Positions 44,771 through 56,309 of a stretch of 64,000 nt of DNA are shown here, one piece after another. The position numbers and the translations under genes were made by a program. A model generated the notes under the pieces. It searched no databases. It was not told the DNA's origin and saw only the letters and a program-made list of their open reading frames with translations. Position 1 is the first letter of the stretch. Each line of letters opens with the position of its first letter. Origin of the DNA: Silurus meridionalis (lineage: Eukaryota; Chordata; Actinopteri; Siluriformes; Siluridae); assembly GCF_014805685.1 (NCBI RefSeq), contig NC_060904.1:14025811-14089810 (forward strand). Direction: 5' to 3'.

Positions 44771-44774
44771 TCTA

Positions 44775-45293
44775 CCCTGTTGCTTCTTCTCAGCAACATT
44801 TCATTATGTGTCCAAGGACTGAGTAAATATAATGAGTGAAATAAATGTGGATGTTCACACCCCGTCTGAAGTGATTGCCTTGTGGGGAAGATACTCTTTA
44901 AAACTGCAGCAGTGACTCATTCACAAAAATATTGGCAAATAAACATGAAGTGGGATATTCTTTCTAAATATCACCCTGCTGGCAATTGTTTGAGGTCAGT
45001 CTGGAGGCTCAGCAGCATTTGATTACAAGATGAAATACAAGAAGGACGCATTCTTTTTGTACACTGAAATACATCAATTCGGTAAAACACAGTTTAAGCA
45101 GTGTCATATATTCAAATTCAAATCAACAAAGAAATAAATTGTTTTGTTGCAGCCATTTTTTTACAACGTTCACCTACGTTGCCATCTCATTCCCCCAGAT
45201 ATCACTACCATCTTACTTATTCTCAGGAATTAAGTGCAGTGGCTGTTAGTGGTGAGACAGAAAACTGTCAATACCATGATAAAGCAGGTAAGA

Positions 45294-45295
<2 letters not shown>
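44775..45295. other. No feature recognised
   Basis: Unassigned. Confidence 0.5.

Positions 45296-45296
<1 letters not shown>

Positions 45297-45371
<75 letters not shown>
45297..45371. repeat. (GT)n microsatellite
   Basis: About 36 GT units, among the longest runs in the window. Confidence 0.95.
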
Positions 45372-45374
<3 letters not shown>

Positions 45375-45642
45375 AAGTTTTTCTGTGTAGAGAAAGTAGA
45401 CTGATGCACAAAGACACTGTGTTCAGGTTGACAACATATTTGAAACCTGGATGGAATCTCCTCTGGCAGAGAACACAGAAATAAACACCAAGAAACTGTT
45501 GGAAAATGTGGAGTGCTGTGAACCTGCTAGGGATGTTTTTGTATGGTGTACTGGACTGGGGCAGCTAGAAATCTTTATAACCTATATACATTAGATTTTT
45601 TTAAATGTTTGTGCTGCTGTAATATTTGAATTTATTAAAGGA

Positions 45643-45734
<92 letters not shown>

Positions 45735-45750
45735 GTCTATCAGTCTATCA

Positions 45751-45786
<36 letters not shown>

Positions 45787-45787
45787 G
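45643..45787. repeat. Compound (ATCT)n(TCTG)n microsatellite
   Basis: About 23 ATCT units, an imperfect transition (45736-45749), then about 9 TCTG units. A further short TCTG run lies at 45822-45843. Confidence 0.95.
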
Positions 45788-45794
45788 ACTGCTA

Positions 45795-45822
45795 TAGAAA
45801 TAAACATGCCTTGACTTGACTG
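45795..45822 (-). mobile_element. R-family terminus only
   Basis: 'atagaaataaacatgccttg' 'acttgact' is the complement of the R-family start (agtcaagtcaagtttatttctat). It is embedded between two TCTG runs. Confidence 0.6.
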
Positions 45823-45914
45823 TCTGTCTGTCTGTCTGTCTTTCAGGCCTAAATTACAATATATTTCCAAAGGTACGAATACACGTAACTATAACAAACA
45901 GATGTTCTTGCTAA

Positions 45915-46345
45915 CAGTGGAGGACAAAATACACAACCATGTACTTGATTTAAAGTAGAGATTCACTAGGTAGAATTTTACCCCAGTAAAAGTGAAAATG
46001 CTCCCTTTAAACTTTCGTTTGAGTAAAAGTAAAAAAGTATTTAAGTATCCAATGTACTATGATATCTATAATGTCATAATATGGCTATAATGACCGATTA
46101 TCATTTTTGTCACAAGACTAAGCTTACTATTAATAGAATGATATTACTGAGTCAAACAACGATTGATATTTATTCAAATGTCCATGAATAGCCCAAAAAC
46201 TACTTTTCAACTACTTACAAAAAAAATTGCGTAACTAAGCCCACGGATGTTGTGGCAAGTTAGAGTCAGGAGTTTCTTTTATCATTTATTCCTCTCAAAA
46301 AAGGTTCTGCCTGCTGTTGAACTGAACTGTATGTTCGTGATAAGT
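45915..46345 (+). mobile_element. H-family repeat, copy 3
   Basis: The best-preserved copy: 'cagtggaggacaaaatacac', 'aaccatgtacttgatttaaa', 'ccccagtaaaagtgaaaatg', 'taagtatccaatgtactatg', 'attaatagaatgatattact' and 'ctgttgaactgaactgtatg'. Confidence 0.78.
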
Positions 46346-46469
46346 AGATACTACCAATCAAAACTAGTTTAAATTTAAACTTTAATTCTGAAAGGAGATG
46401 ATTAATTGATGCGAGATGCTCATTTAAGGGTAACAACGCCATGTCACAGTTCAGATCGAGAGAAACATA

Positions 46470-46660
46470 TCTGGATATAGAGAATAGCAGGGTAAGGTTT
46501 CCCCAGTGTGGGAACAAATTTGCTGGCAGAAAGGCACCTCTGAAACTGCTTACTCCAAAACATAAGATTCCCGCAATCAATCGCTGCCTCACACGTGGTG
46601 CAGCCGAGAGGGTTTCTAATGCAATGTATAGAGTAGATGAGGTGTGGCTGTTTACAGTCA
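46470..46660 (+). repeat. Inverted-pair repeat, left copy
   Basis: 'ggtttccccagtgtgggaac', 'gctggcagaaaggcacctct', 'gaaactgcttactccaaaac' and 'aatcaatcgctgcctcacac' also occur, inverted, at 50205-50425. The stretch is open on both strands (46441-46740 +, 46266-46673 -). I recognise no protein family. Confidence 0.75.
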
Positions 46661-46699
46661 AGTTTTTCTTCATTTATGTACCACTGAAATCCTCAGATC

Positions 46700-49260
46700 C
46701 ATGTAACCAGCAATATCTAATAATATTATCAAGCTTTTGACAGGACTTAGTATTGATTATCCAACAGCAAAGATGCTAACCCTGAATAAGGATAATCCTT
46801 CTGAATTAGGAATTACATTTTTGCAGCATTTGATTAAAGGTCATTATAATTCAGCTGAAGGTCACTCATCATTTCCTGCCAACTGCCTCCTCAAGCTGAG
46901 CTTAGCATCTGACATCCAGTCAATGCATCAACAGTAAACATGAAAGTACCTTTGAATAAATGATGCTGTATATACAAGCATTAGCTTTAGACAGTTTTAT
47001 GTTTTGAGGAGGAAGTTATTAGAGGTCGGCAGAATGATCGGTTTCCCCATTCGATCGTCATCGATAGTTAATTGCTGAAACTATCAGCTATCAGAAAATA
47101 TTTTTCCAGCTATCAGAAAATTTTTCCAGCTTCCAGTCTGCTGTCATTACGAGAGTAATAATGTATTTATTATATAAGTATAATTATTTCTTAATATATT
47201 CATATTAATTTCATTTAGCACATTTTCATGATCCTTTATTTTGTAGTAAAGTTCAGTTTCAGTATTTTACATGGAGTGTTTTTTTTCCCCCAGTATTCAT
47301 TTTAAATGAATTAATCGTTTATCAGCAAGTACAATCCAACCTAGCTACCGGTATCGGTAAAAGCTACAATAGATCAATAATTATAAGTGATTTATAATAA
47401 TTATAAATCACTTATCATAAAAAAGTAGCTTATTGCTAACAGGAGTCAAAGATGGTGGCATCCACTTGCAGCTCAAGCACACACGAGTTAAAATTAATAA
47501 TTTTGAGCTCCAACTTTTAACATCCAACATAATTCAATTCATCGTTAGTCCTTTAACAAATTGTTTGATTAACTTAGTTGATATTTTTCAATATTGATCT
47601 GCTGTGCATATATTAGTTTTTCTCATTTTAATGATCATCAACTTTCAAATTAATTCTATAAGGTTAGTTTTAGTGTTAGTATACATTTGACCAATTGCTA
47701 TTGTTTGGGCACTCTGCAGTTTTATTTTACATAATGAAGTCTGCTCTTTATTTTGCATTTCTATTTAAATAATTATGAAATTCTGCTTATAATGCTTATA
47801 GCAAGAAACAATCTTGGGTTTGTCTGTTGTTAGCTAATAAACATGACAAATTTCATGTTCAGCTCTGTTTACATTGACAGAAAACCAGGTCCCAGCGTCT
47901 TCAAAATATGTTGAAATAAGATGACGGGGCTAATACAGTGCAAGTGGGCGGGGCTTCCATGGGTGATAGTTCATTTTGGCGAGTTTTGTATGTTGAGTAT
48001 AAGTAAAAATGCAATATTTGTGTACCGAAATGTTAGAATGAAGAGTTTGTATGCAAGGCGCTTGAAGGTGAAAGCAGTTTTTCACTAGTGTTGTGACAGT
48101 TCACAAGGATTTGTCTGACTTCCAGTCTATAAATTTGGTTCGTGCTGCTCCAGCTTTGTGTCCTGCACTGCCAGAGGAGATGCCACTAGGGGTTAAGCAA
48201 AGCAGGCAACCTGTGCAAGATGCTGTCTCTGTGCATCAATCTGCCCCCCTCTCCACAGAAAACCTTCCACACACATATTCAGCTTTGCCACTGTATTTGA
48301 GACTCCCTGTCTCATCGGTGAGACTCAGGCTAGAACAATCGGTGACACCACGGTGACATCTACGCATACTCGCACGTATTATATGTGCAAAGATACACAT
48401 GCACACAAAAACAGAAATATCAGCTAGGATAAAGCTGTGTAAACCAGAAAAATGTTGTGTGTGTGGTATTTAAAATGTGGATTCTTTTATACGGTCTTAT
48501 CCATTTATTTGGATTATATACCCTCAGTGACTGTTTACACCATCCCTGCAAGCCATCGCAACATTCCACTGTTGTTCGTGATCAAGTTTCAACTTAGTCT
48601 CCGTATTCAGTTCATAAACATATAAATAGAACAAGGAGACACGTGAAATTAATAATGTAAAGCGAGTGGTTCTGTATTTTTTTCTACAAGGCACTTAGTG
48701 AGTACAGAGTTATTTTCTTCTGACAGGCGTAATCATAATTAAATGAAACAGAGAGATCACAAGTAAATTAATTCCTGGTAGTGTTTGTAAATATGCAACT
48801 GGGATTACGCTTTGCGAAGATAATCTTCGTGTTATGGTTGGAAAATCTTATTTACATTTTGTTCAGGTTGTGATCAGACTAATCATTTTACTATTGGAGG
48901 GGTGGACAAATCGGTAGCCTGGGAATCTGAGAATCCTTTTTTCGAATGATAACGTTTTTTTTTTGTTTGTATGAATCTAAAAGAAATGATGAATTGCTTT
49001 GAAAAAGCATTAACGTCTTAAAGGTATTAAAGGTTTATTAAATGTCTTTGAAATAAATAAAGAATTATATACATTTGATAAAACTTTGATTGAATAAACA
49101 ATAAACAAACCTGGGGAAAAAACTAATTTATTGATTGTAACTTATATGAGTTCCACAGCAGCGACTGAAGCTGGCTAAAGTGCTTGACTTCCATGTTTGA
49201 TTAAATAGCTGAATAAAAAGTCACAAATATCACATAAGACATGTGTATGCACAAAATTAT
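46700..49260. other. No gene firmly recognised
   Basis: Mostly AT-rich unassigned DNA. 47090-47130 holds a short direct repeat 'agctatcagaaaatatttttcc'-like. 48126-48318 has exon-like borders (see findings), but the peptide shows no family resemblance. Confidence 0.4.
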
Positions 49261-49264
49261 TTCT

Positions 49265-49695
49265 ACATTTAACCGGGCAAAGCATTATGACCACCTGCCT
49301 AATATTGTGTTGTTCCCCTTTTTGCTGCTTAAACAGTCCTAATAGCATTCCGCAATGTGAGCTAAAGGAGCCCATCTGCTTTTGCTCCTCACATGCATCA
49401 GTGAGCTTCGGCCGCCCAGGATCTTCTCACCGGTTCACCACTGTTCCTTCCTTGGACCACTTTTGATAAATACTGAGCACATATGCGGAACATCTCACAA
49501 GAGCTATAGTTTTGGAGATGCTCTGATTCAGTCATCTAGACATCACAATTTGGCCCTCGTCAAACTCAAATCCTTACTGCTTCTAACACGTCAACTTTGA
49601 GTCAAAATTTTCACTTACTGCCTAATATTTTCCACAGTTGCCATGATGGAGAGCTAATAAGTGTTATGCACTTCACCAGTGTTATGCCTGCTAGG
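49265..49695 (-). mobile_element. M-family Tc1-derived MITE, copy D
   Basis: Minus strand: 'tgacgtgttagaagcagtaa' 'ggatttgagtttgacgag', then the HTH relic and 'ggtgaaccggtgagaagatc' 'ctgggcggccgaagctcact'. A further local deletion has removed the end of the N-terminal region before 'gaacaacacaatattaggca' 'ggtggtcataatg'. The most degraded of the four. Confidence 0.82.
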
Positions 49696-49699
49696 TTTT

Positions 49700-50200
49700 T
49701 TTTGATTAGCAATGAATATACTAGAGGCATGATGGATATGGAAAGAGCAAATGTTGTATTTACTTTCCTACTTTGTTACCTTTAGTTGTGTTGAAAAATT
49801 GTTGCATTTCCTGTGCAATGGCAGATACCCCAAATACTTCAACTTCTCTTAGGGATAAAAACAGGCGCAGGAAGTAATTGACTCAAAAAACCTATAACCG
49901 CTTAACTGTGTATTCGCTGAAGTCTAGTGTCAAGGGCAATTCGATAGGGTTGTACGACTCTGCAGTTACATTCAGCATTTTAACGCGTCCCAGTGCAGCT
50001 GAGATTCATGGTTTAGTCCATGGAGGAGAATGCAAACAGTTTACTTTCCTGACCGTGGCTCTGCATCCAGGCATAGATTTACAGCCCCCCACCTGCCTGC
50101 CATGGAGGAATATATAGCGTTGGATTTATTGTCTTGGATGTATAATTAATGCAGTTGGTTTTCTTTTTTTTTACCCTCCCCCCCTCCACACACTCACACA
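49700..50200. other. No feature recognised
   Basis: Unassigned. Confidence 0.5.
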
Positions 50201-50204
50201 AATA

Positions 50205-50425
50205 CAGTCTGTAGCCTCTTCCAATCTATACATTCCATTATAAATGCCAGTGCCACAGTAATCCCGGTGTTGCTCGTCTCAGCTGCAGCACGTGTGAGGC
50301 AGCGATTGATTGCGGGGATCTTAAGTGTTGGAGTAAGCAGTTTCAGAGGCGCCTTTCTGCCAGCGTATCGATTCATTCCCACACTGGGGAAACCTCGTCC
50401 AGCTATTCTCTATAACCAGAGATGG
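50205..50425 (-). repeat. Inverted-pair repeat, right copy
   Basis: Complement of 46470-46660, extended by about 30 bases inside the right half ('gcaacaccgggattactgtg' on the minus strand). The frame giving GRKAPLKLLTP and KIPAINRCLTR is open in both copies. Confidence 0.75.
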
Positions 50426-50429
50426 TGCT

Positions 50430-50825
50430 CTTCATTTGGACCGTGACATTACGGAAATAAAAGAGGTCTCACACATATCAAGACTAAAAACTTCTGCAAA
50501 AACTTCCAGGGTTTCATTTTCTCCCGACTTCAATTTGCTAAAAGCTTTCCGAGCCATTCAAGCCATTCGTTCATGCATATTCACAGCGAACAGGATCGAG
50601 CCAGCACACATGTTCCCCCCGAAGTTTGTGTGAAATTATTTATCACACGTCGGCTGGACCAAAGGAACTGTTCATTTAGTCTGGGTGTTTTTAATTAGCT
50701 ATGTAAATAGAACATTAAGTGTGGCGTCAAACAGGAACATCAAATAGATTACAATAATATCATTTTTTACATACCAAAGACGTCACATGGCATGGCAAGG
50801 AACTATTCAAGTTCATTAAAGAACT
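50430..50825. other. No feature recognised
   Basis: Unassigned. Confidence 0.5.
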
Positions 50826-50829
50826 ACAT

Positions 50830-51165
50830 TATATAGACTTTTTGAACAACCCATTCCACATTTAGTTACCATTTACTCTTATATTTAACTCTTCTGGGAA
50901 GATGTTTTAATAGATATAGCTGAAGATTGGTGCTTATTTACCCAGAAGGGTGTTAGTAAAGTCAGGTACTGATGTAGGTGAGATAAGGAGGCCTGGGGTG
51001 CAGTCAGCGTTCCAATTCAGCCCAAAGGTGTTTAATAGGGTTTAGCTGGAACAGGTTTGAGTCTCTTAGTAAGGGAAAATTTAACTGTTATGTGCCTCCA
51101 GGTTTGTGGTTACTATTTGTGGAAGAATCACAAAATCAGATGTCTCAACAATGATACTGTCTGAA
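50830..51165 (-). mobile_element. T-family element, copy 11
   Basis: 'ttttgaacaacccattccac', 'atttagttaccatttactct', 'gtactgatgtaggtgagata', 'aggaggcctggggtgcagtc', 'cccaaaggtgtttaataggg', then 'agctggaacaggtttgagtc' directly, so the middle is deleted. Ends degraded. Confidence 0.82.
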
Positions 51166-51169
51166 TAAT

Positions 51170-51650
51170 ATCCATTTTGCCAAATCCCAAATCACTATGA
51201 GAGTTTCGGTATAAAAAATGACCAACCATCATTTCTATCAAAACTTTTCCTTTGGTAGCTACAGTGTTCACACAATACAACAGCTGTGTTGGGACACTAC
51301 TGTACACTGCTCTGAGCCAGTCTGACGACCTCCCAGCTCAACCTCCACTACAGTAACCCCCCCAACCCCCCATGTGCTTATTTTACCGCAAAAAAATTTA
51401 AAATTACCAATACTACCTATATACCGCAAAATCCTGCGATAGAGCGGAAAAACGGCAAAACGAAATTAGATGTGTTCCATTACTGTATTCACAAACATTC
51501 ACTATAATGCCATTCACTCTTTTGCTGTTACACGACTTACAGTGTTCAGATTGATCATGTTTCCACTGCACTTTCACTTTAATTTACATCAAGTCTGCTG
51601 TTGTATCAGTAAACACTCTAAAGCATGCCACATTTTTACACTGTATCTAT
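51170..51650. other. No feature recognised
   Basis: Unassigned. Confidence 0.5.
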
Positions 51651-51653
51651 AAG

Positions 51654-51736
<83 letters not shown>
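51654..51736. repeat. Compound (TATC)n(TGTC)n microsatellite
   Basis: About 9 TATC units then about 11 TGTC units, the same TATC-to-TGTC transition as at 45643. Confidence 0.95.
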
Positions 51737-51739
51737 TTT

Positions 51740-53000
51740 ATAATAGTGTACTATCTGCTTAGTTGCCATACAAATGGAAACAGTACTGTACAAGGATAAT
51801 GTATTTAATGTTGAGTTTCTGAATTACTAAATAAATATCAGCACCATGCAGATGAGGACACAATTCTAAAGCATAAAGCATATTTTGTTTCATGCACGTA
51901 TTAGTCAGAGTATTACTTATCTACTTTCACAAGATACATTACATGCTGTCTGAAACTTTTCAGTTCTCTAATTAGTTCTACTTTGGTATCTTGCCAACAT
52001 CCCTTCCTTTTTCAAAAGATCCTGTCATCCCAACCTGTCCTTTTGCTTGAAAGTTGTATTTAGTCTGGGAAAAAAAGAATACCCACCATCTCCTTAAGAA
52101 CTACTTGCATGTTCTTATGCAACCTGCATTTATGATCATTCTGTGAATATATATCATAATAACTACGAGAAGAAGACTAGAACATGAAGGAGCAATTAGG
52201 GAAGTATAATAGTATGGTGTTTGCAAGAGATCTTTTATTCTAACAGCCTGAATGACACGTCCAAATAAAGAGAAGGGCGATTCTGAATTATTCCTTTTCC
52301 CAGAGCCACGTTATTCATCACATTTTCATGCACACATGTACAGCAGCACCAGAGATATAAGAATTTATATATTTAGGAGCTCTGAGATGGGTGAAATGGT
52401 TTTGTTGTTTCATTAAGACACACAATAACACGAAAGTATCCCAATGAGGCATCATGAAGCCTTCAAGAACTGGTGTGATGTAACATACTTGACTTGACTT
52501 GATACTGTACTGTATATCATCCAAAATGAGAGGAATGAGATTTGATGGACATGGCATCCATCATCTTTCCAATGTAGCAAGCCATGTTCTTTCTAACACT
52601 GAGAACGACCAACAATAAGACCTCCAAAGCCTAAAAAGGGTCACAAACATGATTTCATTTCTCCAACTCACTCTTTTTACTCCAATATTAATGAGCAATT
52701 GTATTTTTTGTATTGATTTTTACCCCAAAGTTTCTCTCTCCTGATGGATGGTGGTTTGAGTGAAATGTAAAGTTGATAATAAGAATAAAACAGGTTGCAT
52801 TGTGAATGTTTTACATCTGCGGAGCCACATTTGATGTATTGTTCTTGGACGTATTTTTTTTTCAACCATGCAATTTATTTAAACAAGACTATTTTTTATG
52901 CTAATTAGAAAAACTCACATTGTTTCCCCAAACTCTTTTTTTGTGCAACTTCATTCTTGCCACCAAGTTGTCTCAAGTTTCCATGGACATTATGGTGACA
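51740..53000. other. No gene recognised
   Basis: Unassigned AT-rich DNA. Confidence 0.5.
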
Positions 53001-53002
53001 TA

Positions 53003-53090
53003 CAACTAAGCAGGGGAGGGTTAAGGCCCTTGCTCAAGGGCCCAGCAGTGGCACCTCCATGTTTGTGGGATTTAAATTGAAATTTAGGAA
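53003..53090 (-). mobile_element. SINE fragment
   Basis: 'aagcaggggagggttaaggc' 'ccttgctcaagggcccagca' is the complement of the tRNA-SINE body. The head is mostly lost. Confidence 0.7.
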
Positions 53091-53094
53091 CATA

Positions 53095-53675
53095 CAAGGC
53101 CACAGAGCTTTTTGGTGCTTAGATACAGAAATATTAAGAATGTTTTCTTCTCAAAAAAGTCTGAATGAAGCTTGCTTTATAGAAAACTGACATGCAAACT
53201 TTAAAATGTGTAAAAATACTCCTGCCTTTTTACAAAATACGCACTTGGTAGAGAGCTATACGAAAATTGAGAGATCATGGAACAGTACAAAGGTATCACT
53301 GAATGCTGAATATATATTTATTTATCATTCCAAATGTCAAAATGTTAATATTCATGCTAAAAAGTGAAAGTTGTCAAGTGAAAATTACCTTGCTACCTGC
53401 TTGGACTTCACAAATGCCCCATTTATTGTATTTTTTATAGAATTGTCCGTACAGTGTATATGAATAGCAAAGTAACCAGCATAAAATAGCACTTGATCTA
53501 GCATATTGTATTTTTTATAGGTTTTTATATCGAATCCATCTTTTTCAAATTGTCCTTGAAACATTATGATTCCTGAATAGTGATAATGCTGTTCATGTTC
53601 AAAGTGTACCAAGTATCGTACAGGTATTGAATCAGGAATCAAGAAATGCATAATTTTTCACAGGAACTTTCTTAA
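53095..53675. other. No feature recognised
   Basis: AT-rich spacer. 'cattgtattttttatagaattg' and 'catattgtattttttataggtt' form a small direct repeat near 53420 and 53502. Confidence 0.45.
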
Positions 53676-53679
53676 AGAA

Positions 53680-53864
53680 TCAATGGCAGATGCCCGTATC
53701 CAGAGCGACTTATAGTTCTTTTAATCATAAAACCAATAAGTTGAGGGTTAAAAGGTCTTGCTCAAGGGCTCAACAGTCACAGCTTACTAGTGCTTGGATT
53801 TGTACTCACAACCTTCTAATCAAAAGTTAGACATCTTAACCACTGAGCTACCCCTTTCCTAGTT
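53680..53864 (-). mobile_element. tRNA-derived SINE, alpha tail, full length
   Basis: The minus strand reads head 'ggtagctcagtggttaagat', B-box-like 'aggttgtgagtacaaatcca', body 'gagcaagaccttttaaccct' and alpha tail 'ataagtcgctctggatacgg' 'gcatctgcc'. Confidence 0.85.
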
Positions 53865-53869
53865 CTATT

Positions 53870-56085
53870 GTGGACTAGTCTAAGTTCTCTGTTTTCCTTA
53901 TTACACGCTGACTCACTGTACACACTTTAATTTTACAAACTGTACTAAAATAAATATATAGTAGATAAGCATATGATATGCATCCCTAAATCCTATGACT
54001 TTGTATATCTTTATTAGAATTGATTAAGAACTTGATGCATGATGCTTGGTTAAAATATTAATTATATCTATAATATCTAAAATTAGTCATTTTTTTTTCA
54101 CTAAGAAGCATCTAGAAGGAAATCCACTGCTCCTTGCATTAAACCGAAACCCGTTTCTGTCAAATGATTCTTGGCACTATAAACAGACTCCTTTTGAATT
54201 AATAGTATGTCGAGTGTAAAACCGCACGTTTTTATTTTTTTTTTGCGTTTCGTTTCAACTCAATCAGCCAAGCTGATCTGAAAGTATGCGCTTTGAGACA
54301 CACCCCAGCGGCGCTGGTAATCCGGCCCCCGTTTTCTTGATTATACAGTGGCAAATGTCAGTTGACGCACCTCGTCCACCTGCCGCTGTGAATCCTGAAG
54401 CTGTTGTCAATTTTCCTTTATCTCAATCAGGAGCCGAATGAAAGGAGACAGCCGTTGAGCCATTAGGATTCACACGCTGCAGATTAACATAATGACCAAA
54501 TGTATGACCGTGTCTGGCTGGAAAGAGAAAGCAATTAATCTTCGACACACACTTCGAGAGACGAGAGATGACAAAGCATGGGATGTTTTTCTTCCTTGTA
54601 TCACCTGTGTACACCTCCTCCTGCACCGGCCTGTTCGGGTCCTTGTGCAAATCCGGGGTTTTGGTTCACGTGCTGCATTGCTCGCTCATTGTAAATGTGT
54701 AGTAACAAAAAAATCAAGATTGAACTTTTGATAAAAATCTCGATGGCGAGCAGTTGGTTTTCTATCGGTAAACACAGAATTGGCCAGTGCAGCGATGGAC
54801 TCATCATCCCGTATTGTATTGGAGGTCAAGGTGGTCAGCACGGTCCCGCAGGCAGCCGCAGACTGACAGCTCTAATGGCTTTTGAGTTGCACCAAGCCTT
54901 GGGCAGGCATTACTGAATAGACAGCGACGAATGAAGCCGGCTGGGAGACGACCCCCCAGGAAGCAGCGAGGCAGAGTTTCCTGTTTGAGAAGATCGTTTG
55001 TCTGGTGAATTTTCTGCTTCTGCTGTCGATGAAGGAATTCAGCACGATGGTCTACTGTAGCACTGAACAGCACTGCACATTTTTCTGTCCTTATTGAACT
55101 AATTACTTAAAGTAGAGCGGCTTTATAACAGCAGGTAGAATTCTAATTCACGGATACAGTATGTGTGAGAAAATGAAATCACTGCTGCTCTTCCAAACTG
55201 TCAAAGCATCTGAGCTCTAATTTGAATTTACACTTATAGACTTATACACACTTTTGAGTATCCGAATGCACATCAAACTTATCTATATTTCTAGTATTTG
55301 ATCCTGTTATCCTCATGAACTTGTATTTCCCACTGTATTTTTCTTGACAGTGCCCACCTACTTGTTCTTCGTATGCCTAAGTAGCTACAGTGGTCATTAA
55401 TATTCAACAACTTGCTAATAGCTTTCTCGGCAAAGGGCAGGAACATTTTGCATGTCAGTACAAGCGGACGCTTTTCTTGGTAATGAGTCTTGCGTAATTT
55501 GATGGTTTTCCCGAATGTTTGCTGTCACAACCACAAGCTTAAAAAAATTTGCTTGTGATCAGCGTATTTCTAAACGTGTCAGGGATACTCAGCTAAATTC
55601 ATGAAGGTAGACTCACACAAAGGTTTGTGCTTATTGTTATATGGAGGAGCCATGGCAGCAATAGATCTTTTTTAAGGATTAAATATTCGTTTTTTGGCCA
55701 TTCTCTTGTATAGCAGTATTTTATGGTGCCACCTTTGCTCAGCACCAGTGAACTCAAGGGTTTGGAATTAGACACAGAAAAAATGAATACATGCTTCTCC
55801 ATCTTTAAAAATTTTCATTGTAATTTTTTTTTTTCAATATGTTAGTTTGCTGAACAGACCAGAGAACTGCTTTTAGCTTAATAATGCTACAACTGAGGAT
55901 CTGCTAGAGGCTAAACTGGGATCTGTTCAGAAACAGTTGTTTTTACATAAATTTAGTTCAAAACTCAAATTCAGATTCAAAATGTATTTGTGCATGACCA
56001 TGCACTTCTTCCGAGTACTCCGTGACTTAGTGGAATAAGAAGATAAAATAAGAATTAAAAATAAATAATGCTAAATTGATTATGT
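53870..56085. other. No gene recognised; possible regulatory patches
   Basis: 54285-54560 and 54730-55060 are repeat-free and GC-richer, with motif-like words ('gaaagcaattaatcttcgac', 'ctgctgtcgatgaaggaatt'). Open frames there lack splice sites. The rest is AT-rich. Confidence 0.35.
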
Positions 56086-56089
56086 AAAT

Positions 56090-56308
56090 AAAATAAAATT
56101 TGCTTTATACTGGTCACATGTACTTGATACACAGTGAAATTCTTTCTTCGCATATCCCAGCGATGTTAGGAAGCTGGTGTCAGAGCACAGGGTCAGCCAA
56201 GGGCCTTGCTCAGGTGCCGAAAGAATGGCAGCTTGGTGATACTGGGGCTTGAATCCCTGTAAACCCAGTAAACCAGAGCTATAACCACTGAGCTGCCACT
56301 TGCCCCCT
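56090..56308 (-). mobile_element. tRNA-derived SINE, beta tail, full length
   Basis: Minus strand: head 'ggcagctcagtggttatagc', then the B-box region, 'agtatcaccaagctgccatt', then the beta tail 'ctgaccctgtgctctgacac' 'cagcttcctaacatcgctgg' 'gatatgcgaagaaagaattt' and 'caagtacatgtgaccagtat'. This copy shows the whole beta tail. Confidence 0.88.
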
Positions 56309-56309
56309 A

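Noticed and set aside
46266..46673. 135-codon minus-strand frame as a gene
   Set aside because: It spans an H-family copy and the inverted-pair repeat, and the plus strand is also open; no splice sites or family match.
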